Source: Streptacidiphilus melanogenes (lineage in GTDB: Bacteria; Actinomycetota; Actinomycetes; Streptomycetales; Streptomycetaceae). From it: 33,640 nucleotides of DNA. Made by a program: the position numbers and the translations under genes. The notes beneath the pieces are model-generated. The model had not been told where the DNA came from, did not search any database, and worked only from the letters and a program-made list of their open reading frames with translations. The DNA is taken from the NCBI RefSeq assembly GCF_000787835.1, contig NZ_BBPP01000034.1, forward strand, positions 1-33,640. The letters run 5' to 3'. This document shows positions 7,030-16,972 of the stretch, in pieces (the stretch's first letter is position 1; each line of letters opens with the position of its first letter).

Positions 7030-9522
7030 ATGACACCCGATCAGCAGCGTGAGACGGCCGTCGAGGCGGCGCTCGGCAAGCTGGACCTGACCGCCAAGGT
7101 CGCCCTGCTCGCCGGCGCGGACATGTGGTCGCTGCCGGCCGACGACGACATCGGCCTGGGCCGGCTGGTGATGTCCGACGGGCCGGCCGGCGTGCGCGGC
7201 GAGAACTGGACACCGGACGACCCGTCCGTCTCGGTGCCCTCGCCGACCGCGCTGGCGGCCGCGTGGAGCCCGGAACTGGCGCACCGCACGGGCCAGTTGC
7301 TGGCTCAGGAGGCACGCCGCAAGGGCGCGCACGTGGTGCTGGCGCCGACGGTCAACCTGCACCGCAGCCCGCGCGGCGGACGGCACTTCGAGGCGTACTC
7401 GGAGGATCCGCTGCTCACCGGAGAGCTGGGCGCGGCCTTCGTGTCCGGCGTCCAGTCCGGCGGCGTCGGCACCACGCCCAAGCACTTCGTGGCCAACGAC
7501 TCCGAGACCGACCGCTTCACCGTCGACGTCCGCGTGGACGAGCGGACGCTGCGCGAGCTCTACCTCGCGCCGTTCGAGGCCATCGTGCGCAAGGCCTCGC
7601 CGTGGGGTCTGATGGCCGCGTACAACAAGGTCAACGGCGACTTCATGACCGAGCACCAGGAGCTGAACAACGACGTCCTGCGCGGCGAGTGGGGCTTCGA
7701 CGGGATGCTCGTCTCGGACTGGACCGGCGCCCGCGACACCGTCCGCGACGCGCTGGCGGGCCTGGACGTCGCCATGCCGGGCCCCGGGACCGTCTACGGC
7801 GAGCATCTGGTCCGCGCGGTACGCGACGGACTGGTGCCCGAGGAGACCGTCGACGGGCTGGCCCGCCGCGTGCTGCGGCTGGCCGCCCGCGTCGGCCTGC
7901 TGGAGGGCGCGCCCGCCGCCGTCCCGGCCGAGGACCTGCCCGCGCCGATCGACGGCGAGGCCCTGGCCCGCGAGGTCGCCGCGGCGGGCATGGTGCTGCT
8001 GGCCAACGACGGCGTGCTGCCGCTCGGCGGCGGCAGCGACCAGGGCATCGGCACGATCGCGCTGATCGGCCAGGCCGCGCAGGAGGCGCGGATCGGCGGC
8101 GGCGGATCCGCGCAGGTCTTCCCGACGCACGTGGTCAGCCCGCTGGAGGGCCTGCGGTCCGCACTGCCGCAGGGCGCCGCGCTGGCCTACGCCGTCGGCG
8201 CGGACCCGAACGTCCACCTGCGCCCGCTCGCCGCTCGCACCGAGGCCCGGTTCCTCGGCCGCGACGGCGCGGAGCTCGGCACGGCCTCGCTGCCCGACGG
8301 CGCGGCGCGCTGGATCGGTCAGCTGCCCGCCGGCCTCTCCTTCGCGGACCTCGCGGCGGTCGAGCTCACCGGCACGCTCCGGCCCGGCCGGGCGGGCCTG
8401 CACCGGCTCGGCATCCGCGGCGTCGGCCGCTTCGTCCTGGAGGCGGACGGGGCGGTCCTCTTCGACGACGCGGTGCGGCCGGAGGGCGAGGACCCGGCAG
8501 CGGCCTTCCTCAACCCGCCGGAGCGCGTCTTCGACCTGGAGGTCGCCGACGCGGGCGCGCCGGTGACGCTGAGGCTGCGGCACGTGCTGCCCGAGAGCGG
8601 CGGCTTCGCCGGCTTCGGCCTGGTCTCCTTCACCCTCGGCCACGGCGAGCCCGTTGGCACCGCCGACGAGCTGCTGGAGGAGGCCGTCTCGACGGCGGCC
8701 GCCGCCGACGTGGCCGTGGTCGTCGTCGGCACGACCGAGGAGGTCGAGAGCGAGGGCGTCGACCGCGTGTCGCTGGCCCTGCCTGGCCGTCAGGACGAGC
8801 TCGTGGCCCGCATCGCGGAGGCCAACCCGCGCACGGTGGTCGTCGTCAACGCCGGCGCGCCGGTGCTGATGCCGTGGCGGGACCGGGTCGCGGCGGTGCT
8901 GCTGGCCTGGTTCCCGGGCCAGGAGGCGGGCGCGGCGCTGGCCGACGTCCTCACCGGCGCCCGCGAGCCGGGCGGCCGCCTGCCCACCACCTGGCCCGCC
9001 GACGAGGCCGACGTCCCGGTCGGCGACGTCGAGCCCGTCGAGGGACGGCTGGACTACGCGGAGGGCCTCTTCGTCGGCTACCGCGCCTGGCAGCGCCCGG
9101 GGAGCGCCGCCCCGGCCTACTGGTTCGGCCACGGCCTGGGCTACACGGAGTGGACCTACGAGGGCCTCGACGTGCGGGTGCTGCCCGCGCCGACGGGCGA
9201 CGACCCGTACGCCGCGGCCGTGGAGGCGGTGGTCCGGCTGCGCAACACCGGCGCACGGGCCGGACGCGAGGTCGTCCAGCTCTACTTGTCCCCGGACGGC
9301 TCGGACGCGTCGCGGCCGCGGACCGCGCTTGCCGGCTTCGCGGCCGTGACCGCGGAGCCGGGGGAGCAGGCGGAAGCGCGCGTCCGGGTGCCGCTGCGTG
9401 CCTTCCAGACCTGGACGGACGGGACCTGGACCGCCCGCCCGAGCGTCTACCGGATCCAGGCCGGCCGCAGCGTGGCCGACCTGCCCCTGACCGTCACCGC
9501 GGAGGTGCCTCTCCGCGGCTGA
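7030..9522 (+). CDS. GH3 beta-glucosidase with PA14 insert
   Basis: The 830-residue glycoside hydrolase family 3 enzyme should split terminal beta-linked glucose (or a related sugar). The N-terminal barrel includes MSDGPAGVR, KHFVAND (Lys151-His152) and LVSDWTGA with nucleophile Asp230. The second alpha/beta domain starts near residue 310 (GMVLLANDGVLPL). A PA14-like module occupies about 400-545, inserted in that domain as in known PA14-containing GH3 enzymes. A fibronectin-III-like domain (GHGLGYTEWTY onward) ends the protein. There is no signal peptide, so it works on imported substrate, in keeping with the upstream transporter. GAAAGG lies 11 bases before ATG 7030. A strong hairpin follows the stop. 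Confidence 0.95.
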   Translation: MTPDQQRETAVEAALGKLDLTAKVALLAGADMWSLPADDDIGLGRLVMSDGPAGVRGENWTPDDPSVSVPSPTALAAAWSPELAHRTGQLLAQEARRKGAHVVLAPTVNLHRSPRGGRHFEAYSEDPLLTGELGAAFVSGVQSGGVGTTPKHFVANDSETDRFTVDVRVDERTLRELYLAPFEAIVRKASPWGLMAAYNKVNGDFMTEHQELNNDVLRGEWGFDGMLVSDWTGARDTVRDALAGLDVAMPGPGTVYGEHLVRAVRDGLVPEETVDGLARRVLRLAARVGLLEGAPAAVPAEDLPAPIDGEALAREVAAAGMVLLANDGVLPLGGGSDQGIGTIALIGQAAQEARIGGGGSAQVFPTHVVSPLEGLRSALPQGAALAYAVGADPNVHLRPLAARTEARFLGRDGAELGTASLPDGAARWIGQLPAGLSFADLAAVELTGTLRPGRAGLHRLGIRGVGRFVLEADGAVLFDDAVRPEGEDPAAAFLNPPERVFDLEVADAGAPVTLRLRHVLPESGGFAGFGLVSFTLGHGEPVGTADELLEEAVSTAAAADVAVVVVGTTEEVESEGVDRVSLALPGRQDELVARIAEANPRTVVVVNAGAPVLMPWRDRVAAVLLAWFPGQEAGAALADVLTGAREPGGRLPTTWPADEADVPVGDVEPVEGRLDYAEGLFVGYRAWQRPGSAAPAYWFGHGLGYTEWTYEGLDVRVLPAPTGDDPYAAAVEAVVRLRNTGARAGREVVQLYLSPDGSDASRPRTALAGFAAVTAEPGEQAEARVRVPLRAFQTWTDGTWTARPSVYRIQAGRSVADLPLTVTAEVPLRG

Positions 9523-9530
9523 CGCAGCAC

Positions 9531-9581
9531 ACCGTCCCCGCGTCCCCCGGCCCGTGCCTGGGCCCCGGACGCGGGGACGGT
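9531..9581. terminator. Hairpin terminator after the beta-glucosidase
   Basis: ACCGTCCCCGCGTCC (9531-9545) pairs perfectly with GGACGCGGGGACGGT (9567-9581), a 15-bp stem with a 21-base GC-rich loop. It has no T-tract, as is common in Streptomyces. It lies between convergent genes and can serve both strands. Confidence 0.75.
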
Positions 9582-9632
9582 GGCTTCCGTCCGCGGTCGC
9601 GCGGTCGTGCGCGGGGACGTCACTCGCGGAGG

Positions 9633-9905
9633 TCAGCTGCCGTTCAGTACCAGGGATATCAACGACCGCTGCGAGGACGTGAGTTGGGGGTCGGCACAGT
9701 AGCCGGTCGGGCGGCCGTCGACGGTGATGGCGTAGGCGAAGTGCGGGGCGTGCGGAAGGCCCAGGGAGGGGTTGCGACCGCAGGCGCCGAGGGCCTCGCG
9801 CACCAGGGCGTGGATGTGGGGAGCGTCAGGGCGACCCTCGGTGTCGAGCAGGGCCCAGTGCTCCGTCGTGGCGGACCCGCCGGTGCGGGTGACCATGATG
9901 CGCAT
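9633..9905 (-). CDS. Emfourin-like (M4 peptidase inhibitor family) protein
   Basis: The 90-residue protein starts MRIMVTRTGG and has HFAYAITVDG and YCADPQLTSSQRSLI near the end. This is the layout I recall for emfourin, the protealysin (M4 metallopeptidase) inhibitor family, in which an N-terminal strand ending in a TRSGG/TRTGG-like motif precedes the D-L/G-P and ITVDGR segments. Such genes usually stand next to an M4 peptidase; none is seen within this window, so its target is unknown. There is no signal peptide. I take the ATG at 9905; an in-frame ATG at 9896 (MVTRTGG) and an upstream open frame also exist, and the Shine-Dalgarno is weak. Confidence 0.6.
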   Translation of the reverse strand: MRIMVTRTGGSATTEHWALLDTEGRPDAPHIHALVREALGACGRNPSLGLPHAPHFAYAITVDGRPTGYCADPQLTSSQRSLISLVLNGS

Positions 9906-10039
9906 AGTAATCAGTGTGCTCCGAGGAGCGACGAAAGAGGAGAGCTTTCTGCCCTTGACTCTTGACCGCGAGCAGTCCACCCAGGGGGGCAGTGGTCCAG
10001 ACCTCCCGTCTCACCAAGCGGACTACCGGCGGGTTTCGC

Positions 10040-10068
10040 TTAGCTCTCCGTCGCGTCTGGGTTACTCT
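10040..10068 (+). promoter_or_regulatory. Candidate promoter of the leu leader/leuA
   Basis: TTAGCT (10040-10045) and TACTCT (10063-10068) are separated by 17 bases. A start site about 7 bases downstream falls at 10075-10077, just before the leader peptide ATG at 10079, so the leader peptide would be read from an almost leaderless message. The boxes are only moderate matches to the sigma-70/HrdB consensus. Confidence 0.4.
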
Positions 10069-10078
10069 GGCAGACATC

Positions 10079-10129
10079 ATGCGTAGCGGTCTGCTTCTTC
10101 TTAGCTGCCGCGGCGAGGGCCCGAGTTGA
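10079..10129 (+). CDS. leuL: leu operon leader peptide
   Basis: A 16-residue frame, MRSGLLLLSCRGEGPS, has four consecutive Leu codons (CTG CTT CTT CTT) about 150 bases upstream of leuA. CTT is rare in this high-GC genome, where leuA itself uses CTG and CTC, so the run should be very sensitive to charged leucyl-tRNA for that codon. Leu shortage would stall the ribosome on the run and keep the overlapping hairpin (10108-10153) open, allowing leuA to be transcribed. Leucine leader peptides of this kind are known before leuA in actinobacteria; the regulation here is inferred from the sequence. Confidence 0.85.
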   Translation: MRSGLLLLSCRGEGPS

Positions 10130-10153
10130 TCGAGGCCGACTCCCTCGCCGCGG
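10108..10153 (+). promoter_or_regulatory. Attenuator hairpin of leuA
   Basis: CCGCGGCGAGGG (10108-10119) pairs perfectly with CCCTCGCCGCGG (10142-10153), a 12-bp stem with a 22-base loop. The left arm begins five bases after the last Leu codon, inside the leader peptide, so a ribosome stalled on the Leu codons would cover it. There is no clear T-tract after it. The hairpin may be a GC-rich terminator or may pause polymerase. Confidence 0.7.
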
Positions 10154-10173
10154 GGGTGGGTGCTGCGCGTTAG

Positions 10174-12003
<1,830 letters not shown>

Positions 12004-12029
12004 TCACTCAAGGGGAAGTTTCGCCTTCC

Positions 12030-12135
12030 TCAGGGGCGCGAGGACTGCGCGACAAGCCACCCTGAGTGGTGAGTCGCCGCACGAGCAGGGCCATCCGCAT
12101 GCCGGTGGTTGCTCGCGCTGTTCCTCGCGTCCCTT
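12030..12135. repeat. Intergenic hairpin repeat, copy B
   Basis: The left arm (about 12032-12063, starting AGGGGCGCGAGGACTGCGC) is the imperfect inverse of the right arm (about 12104-12134, GGTGGTTGCTCGCGCTGTTC onward). The middle contains GGGCCATCCGCA, found also in the copy at 16785-16887. It is the only copy lying between co-directional genes (leuA and the terB-like gene), where it would separate their transcripts. Confidence 0.7.
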
Positions 12136-12240
12136 TCGGGCTCGTCGGGGGTGCTGACAGGGCGTCATCTGCGTGGCAGCATCATTGCTCAGTCGGGACG
12201 GCGACGGGGCGGTCTCGGCCGACGCAGGCAGGAGCCCAAC

Positions 12241-12912
12241 GTGGCGCACGTGGTCGCTGTCTCAGCCCGGTGGCATACCGAGCTGCTCGGGGAGTTCTAC
12301 TGCCTCGCCTGCGGCGGCGACCGCAACTACCGCAGACAGCGCGGCCGCAACTGGCTCCGGCTGGCGGGGATCCCGCTGCTGCCCCTGCGCCGCACCGCGG
12401 CGACGCTGCAGTGCACCTCCTGCCGGCACCGGTACGGGCTGGACGCGCTCGCCCACCCCACCTCCGGCCAGCTCCTGGCCCTGCTGCGCAACGCGCAGCA
12501 CGCCGTGGCGCTCGCCGTGCTCGCCGCCTCCGGCGGGCCGGGGGCGGCACCCGCGGTGAAGGAGAGCGCGATCAGCGTGCTGCGTGAGGCCGGCTGGGCC
12601 GACCTCGACGAACCGGGACTGCTCGCGGACCTTGCCGCCTCGACCGAGGAGGAGGACCCGCTGGGAGAGGTCTGCGGCTGCGGCAGCGCCCTCGTCGTCG
12701 AGCTGCACACCGCGATCGAGCCGCTCGTGCCGCACCTGCTCGGGCCGGGGCTGACCCGGGTGCTGACCCAGGGCGCGCTGGTCGCGCTCGCGGACGGGCC
12801 CTACCGGCCCGCCGAGCGGTCGGTACTGCGGGCGATCGGGCAGTGCCTCGGCTTCAACCGCGAGGAGACCGACGCGACCCTCGCGGTCGCGGCACGCACC
12901 CTTCGCCCCTGA
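12241..12912 (+). CDS. TerB-family protein with N-terminal zinc ribbon
   Basis: The 223-residue protein begins with a zinc-ribbon-like unit, CxxC (Cys21, Cys24) and CxxC (Cys58, Cys61), in the context FYCLACGGDRNY and LQCTSCRHRYG. An Ala/Leu-rich helical domain follows, resembling TerB (helical bundle named from tellurite resistance; many homologues have no link to tellurite), ending VALADGPYRPAERSVLRAIG. A CGCGS motif lies between the two halves. GTG 12241 is chosen because GGAG lies 6 bases upstream; the open frame further upstream runs into the repeat. The gene is 42 bases before recO. The function is unknown. Confidence 0.75.
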   Translation: MAHVVAVSARWHTELLGEFYCLACGGDRNYRRQRGRNWLRLAGIPLLPLRRTAATLQCTSCRHRYGLDALAHPTSGQLLALLRNAQHAVALAVLAASGGPGAAPAVKESAISVLREAGWADLDEPGLLADLAASTEEEDPLGEVCGCGSALVVELHTAIEPLVPHLLGPGLTRVLTQGALVALADGPYRPAERSVLRAIGQCLGFNREETDATLAVAARTLRP

Positions 12913-12954
12913 GAGTGGTCCCGAGCACCGGGGCCGACGCGTCAGAATGGACCC

Positions 12955-13701
12955 ATGAGTCTGATCCGGGACGACGGGGTGGTGCTGCGCACCCAGAAGC
13001 TGGGCGAGGCGGACCGGATCATCACCATCCTGACCCGGCAGCACGGCCGGGTCCGCGCGGTGGCGCGCGGGGTGCGCAAGACGAAGTCGAAGTTCGGCGC
13101 CCGGCTCGAGCCCTGCTCGCATGTGGACGTGCAGTTCTTCTGCCGCGGGGACGAACTCGTCGGGCGCCATCTCGCGCTGTGCACCCAGGTCGAGACGATC
13201 TCCCCCTACGGGGGCCGGATAGCGGTCGACTACGACCGCTGGACCGCGGCCTCGGCGATGCTGGAGACCGCGGAGCGCTTCACCGAGAACGAGGGCGAGC
13301 CCGCCGTCCAGCAGTACCTGCTGCTCGTCGGCGCGCTGCGCACCCTCGCGAGCGGCGAGCACGAGCCGCACCTGGTCCTCGACGCGTTCCTGCTGCGCTC
13401 GCTCGCGGTCAACGGCTACGCGCCGTCCTTCGCGGCCTGCGCGGCCTGCGGGCTGCCGGGGCCGAACCGCTTCTTCTCCGTGCAGACCGGCGGAGCGCTG
13501 TGCTCCGACTGCCGGGTGCCGGGGAGTGTCGTACCCTCCCCTGAGACACTGGAGCTGCTGGGCGCGCTGCTGTCCGGCGACTGGGAGACCGCGGACGCCT
13601 GCGAGCCGCGGCACCGCCGCGAAGGCAGCGGGCTGGTCGCCGCCTACGTCCAGTGGCACCTGGAACGCGGGCTGCGTTCGCTCCGGTACGTGGCCCACTA
13701 A
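12955..13701 (+). CDS. recO: DNA repair protein RecO
   Basis: RecO (248 residues) anneals single strands and loads RecA with RecR in RecF-pathway recombination. The N-terminal OB fold reads [20 protein letters not shown] and [20 protein letters not shown]; the C-terminal part is helical. A four-Cys zinc site is intact: CAAC (Cys162, Cys165) and CSDC (Cys183, Cys186). ATG 12955 gives the usual MSLIRDDG start, though no good Shine-Dalgarno is visible. It is followed after 53 bases by uppS, the usual actinobacterial pair. Confidence 0.96.
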   Translation: MSLIRDDGVVLRTQKLGEADRIITILTRQHGRVRAVARGVRKTKSKFGARLEPCSHVDVQFFCRGDELVGRHLALCTQVETISPYGGRIAVDYDRWTAASAMLETAERFTENEGEPAVQQYLLLVGALRTLASGEHEPHLVLDAFLLRSLAVNGYAPSFAACAACGLPGPNRFFSVQTGGALCSDCRVPGSVVPSPETLELLGALLSGDWETADACEPRHRREGSGLVAAYVQWHLERGLRSLRYVAH

Positions 13702-13754
13702 GGCATCCGTCGGCAATTCGTCGTAGCAGACGTAGCAGAGAAGAAGTAGGGCAC

Positions 13755-14597
13755 ATGGCTGTGGCACGGCGCGGACTCTTCGGCGGCAAGCGGACCCGGG
13801 AGTACCTCCCGCCCGCCCCGCACCCCAGCGGCGCGCAGCCGCCCAAGATCCCGGGTGAGCTGGTCCCCGAGCACGTCGCCATCGTCATGGACGGCAACGG
13901 CCGCTGGGCCAAGGAGCGCGGGCTGCCGCGCACGGAGGGGCACAAGGTCGGCGAGGCCGTCGTGCTCGACGTGCTCAAGGGCTGCCTGGAGCTGGGCGTC
14001 AAGAACCTCTCGCTCTACGCCTTCTCCACCGAGAACTGGAAGCGCTCGCCCGACGAGGTCCGCTTCCTGATGAACTTCAACCGCGACGTGATCCACCGCC
14101 GCCGCGACGAGATGAACGACATGGGCATCCGCATCCGCTGGGCGGGCCGCATGCCCAAGCTGTGGAAGTCCGTGGTCCAGGAGCTGCAGGTCGCCGAGGA
14201 GATGACCCGCGACAACGACGCCATGACGCTGTACATGTGCGTCAACTACGGCGGCCGCGCCGAGATCGCGGACGCGGCGGCGGCGCTGGCCAAGGACGTC
14301 GCGGAGGGCCGGCTCGACCCGTCCAAGGTCAACGAGAAGACCTTCGCGAAGTACATGTACCACCGTGACATGCCGGACGTGGACCTGTTCATCCGCCCGA
14401 GCGGCGAGCAGCGCACGTCCAACTTCCTGATCTGGCAGTCCGCCTACGCCGAGATGGTGTTCCAGGACGTGCTCTGGCCGGACTTCGACCGGCGCGACCT
14501 GTGGCGGGCGTGCGAGGAGTTCGCCATGCGCGACCGCCGCTACGGCGGGGCGCTGCCGAACGAGGTCCCGGCGCAGCCGGGCCCCGTCCGGACCTGA
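13755..14597 (+). CDS. uppS: Isoprenyl transferase (undecaprenyl diphosphate synthase type)
   Basis: This 280-residue cis-prenyltransferase makes long-chain polyprenyl diphosphate, the lipid carrier for cell wall precursors. It has [20 protein letters not shown] with the catalytic Asp and the P-loop-like [16 protein letters not shown] and the C-terminal [20 protein letters not shown] that binds isopentenyl diphosphate. The first 30 residues ([20 protein letters not shown]) are a basic extension usual in actinobacteria. The ATG is at 13755; an in-frame GTG inside recO is an unlikely start. The gene converges with zur with only 19 bases between the stops. Confidence 0.95.
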   Translation: MAVARRGLFGGKRTREYLPPAPHPSGAQPPKIPGELVPEHVAIVMDGNGRWAKERGLPRTEGHKVGEAVVLDVLKGCLELGVKNLSLYAFSTENWKRSPDEVRFLMNFNRDVIHRRRDEMNDMGIRIRWAGRMPKLWKSVVQELQVAEEMTRDNDAMTLYMCVNYGGRAEIADAAAALAKDVAEGRLDPSKVNEKTFAKYMYHRDMPDVDLFIRPSGEQRTSNFLIWQSAYAEMVFQDVLWPDFDRRDLWRACEEFAMRDRRYGGALPNEVPAQPGPVRT

Positions 14598-14616
14598 GGC
14601 CGGGCCGCAGGAGCCG

Positions 14617-15054
14617 TCAGCCCTCCGACGTGTCGGCGGACCGTGTCGCCCGGGCGGCGCAGTTCGCGCAGGTGCCGAAGATCTCCAGGGTGTGCGCGAC
14701 GTCGACGTAGCCGTGCTCGCGCGCGACGCCCTCGGCCCAGCGCTCCACGGCCGGGCCCTCGACCTCGACGGTCCGGCCGCAGGAGCGGCAGACCAGGTGA
14801 TGGTGGTGGCCGCTGCTGCACCGGCGGTAGACGGCCTCGCCCTCGTCGGTCCGCAGCACGTCGATCTCTCCGGCGTCGGCGAGCGACTGCAGGGTGCGGT
14901 AGACCGTGGTCAGGCCGACCGAGTCGCCCCGATGCTTGAGCAGGTCGTGCAGCTCCTGTGCACTGCGGAAGTCGTCGATCTCCGCGAGCAGGGAGGCGAC
15001 GGCGGTGCGCTGACGGGTCGACCTTGCTGGGGACGACGGGTTCGCGGGGGTCAC
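14617..15054 (-). CDS. zur: Fur family regulator, probable zinc uptake regulator Zur
   Basis: The 145-residue Fur-family repressor has the winged helix (FRSAQELHDLLKHRGDSVGL, TTVYRTLQSLADAGEIDV), the metal-binding SSGHHHHLVCRSCG and the C-terminal CxxC in FGTCANC for the structural zinc. Zinc specificity is inferred from similarity to Zur and from the nearby Zur-like box. GTG 15054 (VTPANPSSPA) has AGGAG 5-6 bases upstream; a longer frame starting at ATG 15162 would add 36 residues with no match to the family and would overlap the box. In S. coelicolor, as I recall, znuACB lies next to zur; those genes are absent here. Confidence 0.88.
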   Translation of the reverse strand: MTPANPSSPARSTRQRTAVASLLAEIDDFRSAQELHDLLKHRGDSVGLTTVYRTLQSLADAGEIDVLRTDEGEAVYRRCSSGHHHHLVCRSCGRTVEVEGPAVERWAEGVAREHGYVDVAHTLEIFGTCANCAARATRSADTSEG

Positions 15055-15163
15055 CGGCTCTCCTGCGGCTTCTTGTCGGTTTGATGGCGGGGGACGCGAG
15101 TCCTCCCGGGCAATTGTGCCAGTCCGTGCTCGCACGGGAGCGTTTCGTACGACAGCATTCACA

Positions 15164-15178
15164 TGAAAACGATTTTCA
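15164..15178. promoter_or_regulatory. Zur-box-like operator
   Basis: TGAAAACGATTTTCA is a 7-1-7 palindrome with six of seven pairs matched. It is one or two bases from the TGAAAATCATTTTCA type of Zur box known in actinobacteria. It lies 110 bases before zur and 106 bases before glyS, in the 229-base divergent region, and overlaps a possible -35 of the zur promoter. It may be autoregulatory or a leftover of a lost zinc-transport promoter. Confidence 0.65.
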
Positions 15179-15191
15179 ATCTACCACGGAT

Positions 15192-15222
15192 TTGAAACGT
15201 TCCCCGCGCCGCCCGGTAGCCT
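15192..15222 (+). promoter_or_regulatory. Candidate glyS promoter
   Basis: TTGAAA (15192-15197) and TAGCCT (15217-15222) are separated by 19 bases, slightly long for HrdB. The start site would be near 15229, giving a 5' untranslated region of about 55 bases before GTG 15284. Confidence 0.4.
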
Positions 15223-15283
15223 GTGATAACCGCGTGCATGGAAATCCATCCTTGACCGCTTCGTCGTACCTGAAGAGAGCACT

Positions 15284-16666
15284 GTGGCCGCCGACAAGAT
15301 CGACACCATCGTCAGCCTGAGCAAGCGCCGTGGCTTCGTCTACCCCTGCAGTGAGATCTACGGCGGTCAGCGCGCCGCCTGGGACTACGGACCGCTCGGT
15401 GTGGAGCTCAAGGAGAACATCAAGCGCCAGTGGTGGCGTGCGATGGTCACCGGCCGCGAGGACGTCGTCGGTCTTGACTCCTCGGTGATCCTCGCGCGCG
15501 AGGTGTGGGAGGCGTCCGGCCACGTCGCCACCTTCAACGACCCGCTGACCGAGTGCACCTCCTGCCACAAGCGCTACCGCGCGGACCACCTGGAGGAGGC
15601 GTACGAGGCCAAGCACGGCAAGCTCCCGGCCAACGGCCTCGCCGACGTCAACTGCCCGAACTGCGGCACCAAGGGCCAGTTCACCGAGCCCAAGCAGTTC
15701 TCCGGCATGCTCAAGACCCACCTGGGCGTGACCGAGGACGCCTCCGGCCTGGCGTACCTCCGCCCGGAGACCGCGCAGGGCATCTTCATCAACTTCGCCG
15801 CGGTGCAGACCACCTCGCGCAAGAAGCCGCCGTTCGGCATCGCCCAGACCGGCAAGAGCTTCCGCAACGAGATCACGCCGGGCAACTTCATCTTCCGCAC
15901 CCGCGAGTTCGAGCAGATGGAGATGGAGTTCTTCGTCAAGCCGGGCGAGGACGAGAAGTGGCACGAGTACTGGCTGCAGGAGCGCTGGGACTGGTACACG
16001 GGCCTCGGCCTGCGCGAGGAGAACATCCGCTTCTTCGAGCACCCGAAGGAGAAGCTGTCCCACTACGCCAAGCGCACCGTGGACATCGAGTACCGCTTCA
16101 ACTTCGGCGGCAACGAGTTCGGTGAGCTGGAGGGCATCGCCAACCGCACCGACTACGACCTCGCCTCCCACAGCGAGGCCTCGGGCGTGGACCTCAAGTA
16201 CTTCGACCAGGAGTCCGGCGAGCGCTGGTACCCCTACGTCATCGAGCCGGCCGCCGGTGTCAACCGCGCGATGCTCGCCTTCATGCTCGACGCCTACCGC
16301 GAGGACGAGGCGCCGAACGCCAAGGGCGTCATGGAGAAGCGCGTCGTCATGCGGCTCGACCCGCGCCTCTCCCCGGTCAAGGTCGCGGTGCTGCCGCTGT
16401 CCCGCAACGCGGACCTCTCCCCGAAGGCCCGCGGCCTGGCCGCGGACCTGCGCAAGTTCTGGAACGTCGAGTTCGACGACGCCGGCGCGATCGGGCGGCG
16501 TTACCGCCGCCAGGACGAGATCGGCACGCCGTTCTGCATCACCGTCGACTTCGACACCCTCGAGGACAACGCGGTGACGATCCGCGACCGCGACACCATG
16601 GAGCAGACCCGCGTCTCCCTCGACCAGGTCCACCAGTTCCTCGCCCCGAAGCTCCTGGGCTGCTGA
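15284..16666 (+). CDS. glyS: Glycine--tRNA ligase, class II dimeric type
   Basis: GlyRS (460 residues) charges tRNA-Gly. It is the alpha2 type related to archaeal and eukaryotic enzymes: [14 protein letters not shown] near the start, motif 2 with [21 protein letters not shown], motif 3 with [13 protein letters not shown], and an anticodon-binding domain after about residue 360 ([13 protein letters not shown]). A zinc-like Cys cluster ([17 protein letters not shown]) sits in the inserted domain near residues 85-125. GTG 15284 is preceded by GAAGAGAG at 4 bases. It is divergent from zur and converges with the next gene across a repeat cluster. Confidence 0.97.
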   Translation: MAADKIDTIVSLSKRRGFVYPCSEIYGGQRAAWDYGPLGVELKENIKRQWWRAMVTGREDVVGLDSSVILAREVWEASGHVATFNDPLTECTSCHKRYRADHLEEAYEAKHGKLPANGLADVNCPNCGTKGQFTEPKQFSGMLKTHLGVTEDASGLAYLRPETAQGIFINFAAVQTTSRKKPPFGIAQTGKSFRNEITPGNFIFRTREFEQMEMEFFVKPGEDEKWHEYWLQERWDWYTGLGLREENIRFFEHPKEKLSHYAKRTVDIEYRFNFGGNEFGELEGIANRTDYDLASHSEASGVDLKYFDQESGERWYPYVIEPAAGVNRAMLAFMLDAYREDEAPNAKGVMEKRVVMRLDPRLSPVKVAVLPLSRNADLSPKARGLAADLRKFWNVEFDDAGAIGRRYRRQDEIGTPFCITVDFDTLEDNAVTIRDRDTMEQTRVSLDQVHQFLAPKLLGC

Positions 16667-16678
16667 TCCCGCGTTCCC

Positions 16679-16960
16679 GCAGGTAGTTGCACCTATGAGG
16701 GGCGCGGGGCTGTGCCCGATCTGCGGCTCCGCCGCGTGGGCGCGACTTCGGTCAGGAGTGCTCCTGCAGGTAGTTGCACCTATGAGGGGCGCGGGGAACT
16801 GCGCGACAAGCCACCCACGTGCGGATGGTCCTCATCGAACAGGGCCATCCGCACAGGGTGGTTGTTCGCGCAGTTCCCCGCGCCCCTGTTGCGGTTGTTC
16901 GCCCGCGCAAGTTCCCCGCGCCCCTGTTGTGGTTGCTCGCCGCGCACAGGCTCCGCACGC
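16679..16960. repeat. Intergenic hairpin repeat cluster, copies C
   Basis: A 31-base word occurs twice without change (16679-16709 and 16766-16796). The second occurrence opens a long hairpin: arms 16785-16832 and 16841-16887 are inverse copies with 22 identical bases at the base of the stem (AGGGGCGCGGGGAACTGCGC onward), a few mismatches and an 8-base loop CATCGAAC. One or two further right-arm copies follow (GTTGTTCGCCCGCGCAAGTT..., GGTTGCTCGCCGCGCA). It lies between the convergent glyS and the next gene. The arrangement suggests repeated duplication of half-elements. No gene is present. Confidence 0.85.
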
Positions 16961-16972
16961 CCCGTTCGGTCG

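Noticed and set aside
6037-9132. A 1031-codon open frame on the minus strand
   Set aside because: It lies antisense to the MFS, hydrolase and GH3 genes, whose families are clear. High third-position GC in the true genes keeps the opposite strand free of stops, and the product has no recognisable domain.
7125-9965. A 946-codon plus-strand frame overlapping the GH3 gene
   Set aside because: The product is an Arg/Gly/Ala-rich composition typical of a shifted frame; the GH3 frame carries all catalytic motifs.
12262-13767. A 501-codon minus-strand frame opposite recO and terB-like
   Set aside because: No domain and no ribosome site; the plus-strand genes are certain.
14617-15162. Longer zur starting at ATG 15162
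   Set aside because: It would overlap the Zur-like box and add 36 residues without family similarity; GTG 15054 has a good AGGAG site.
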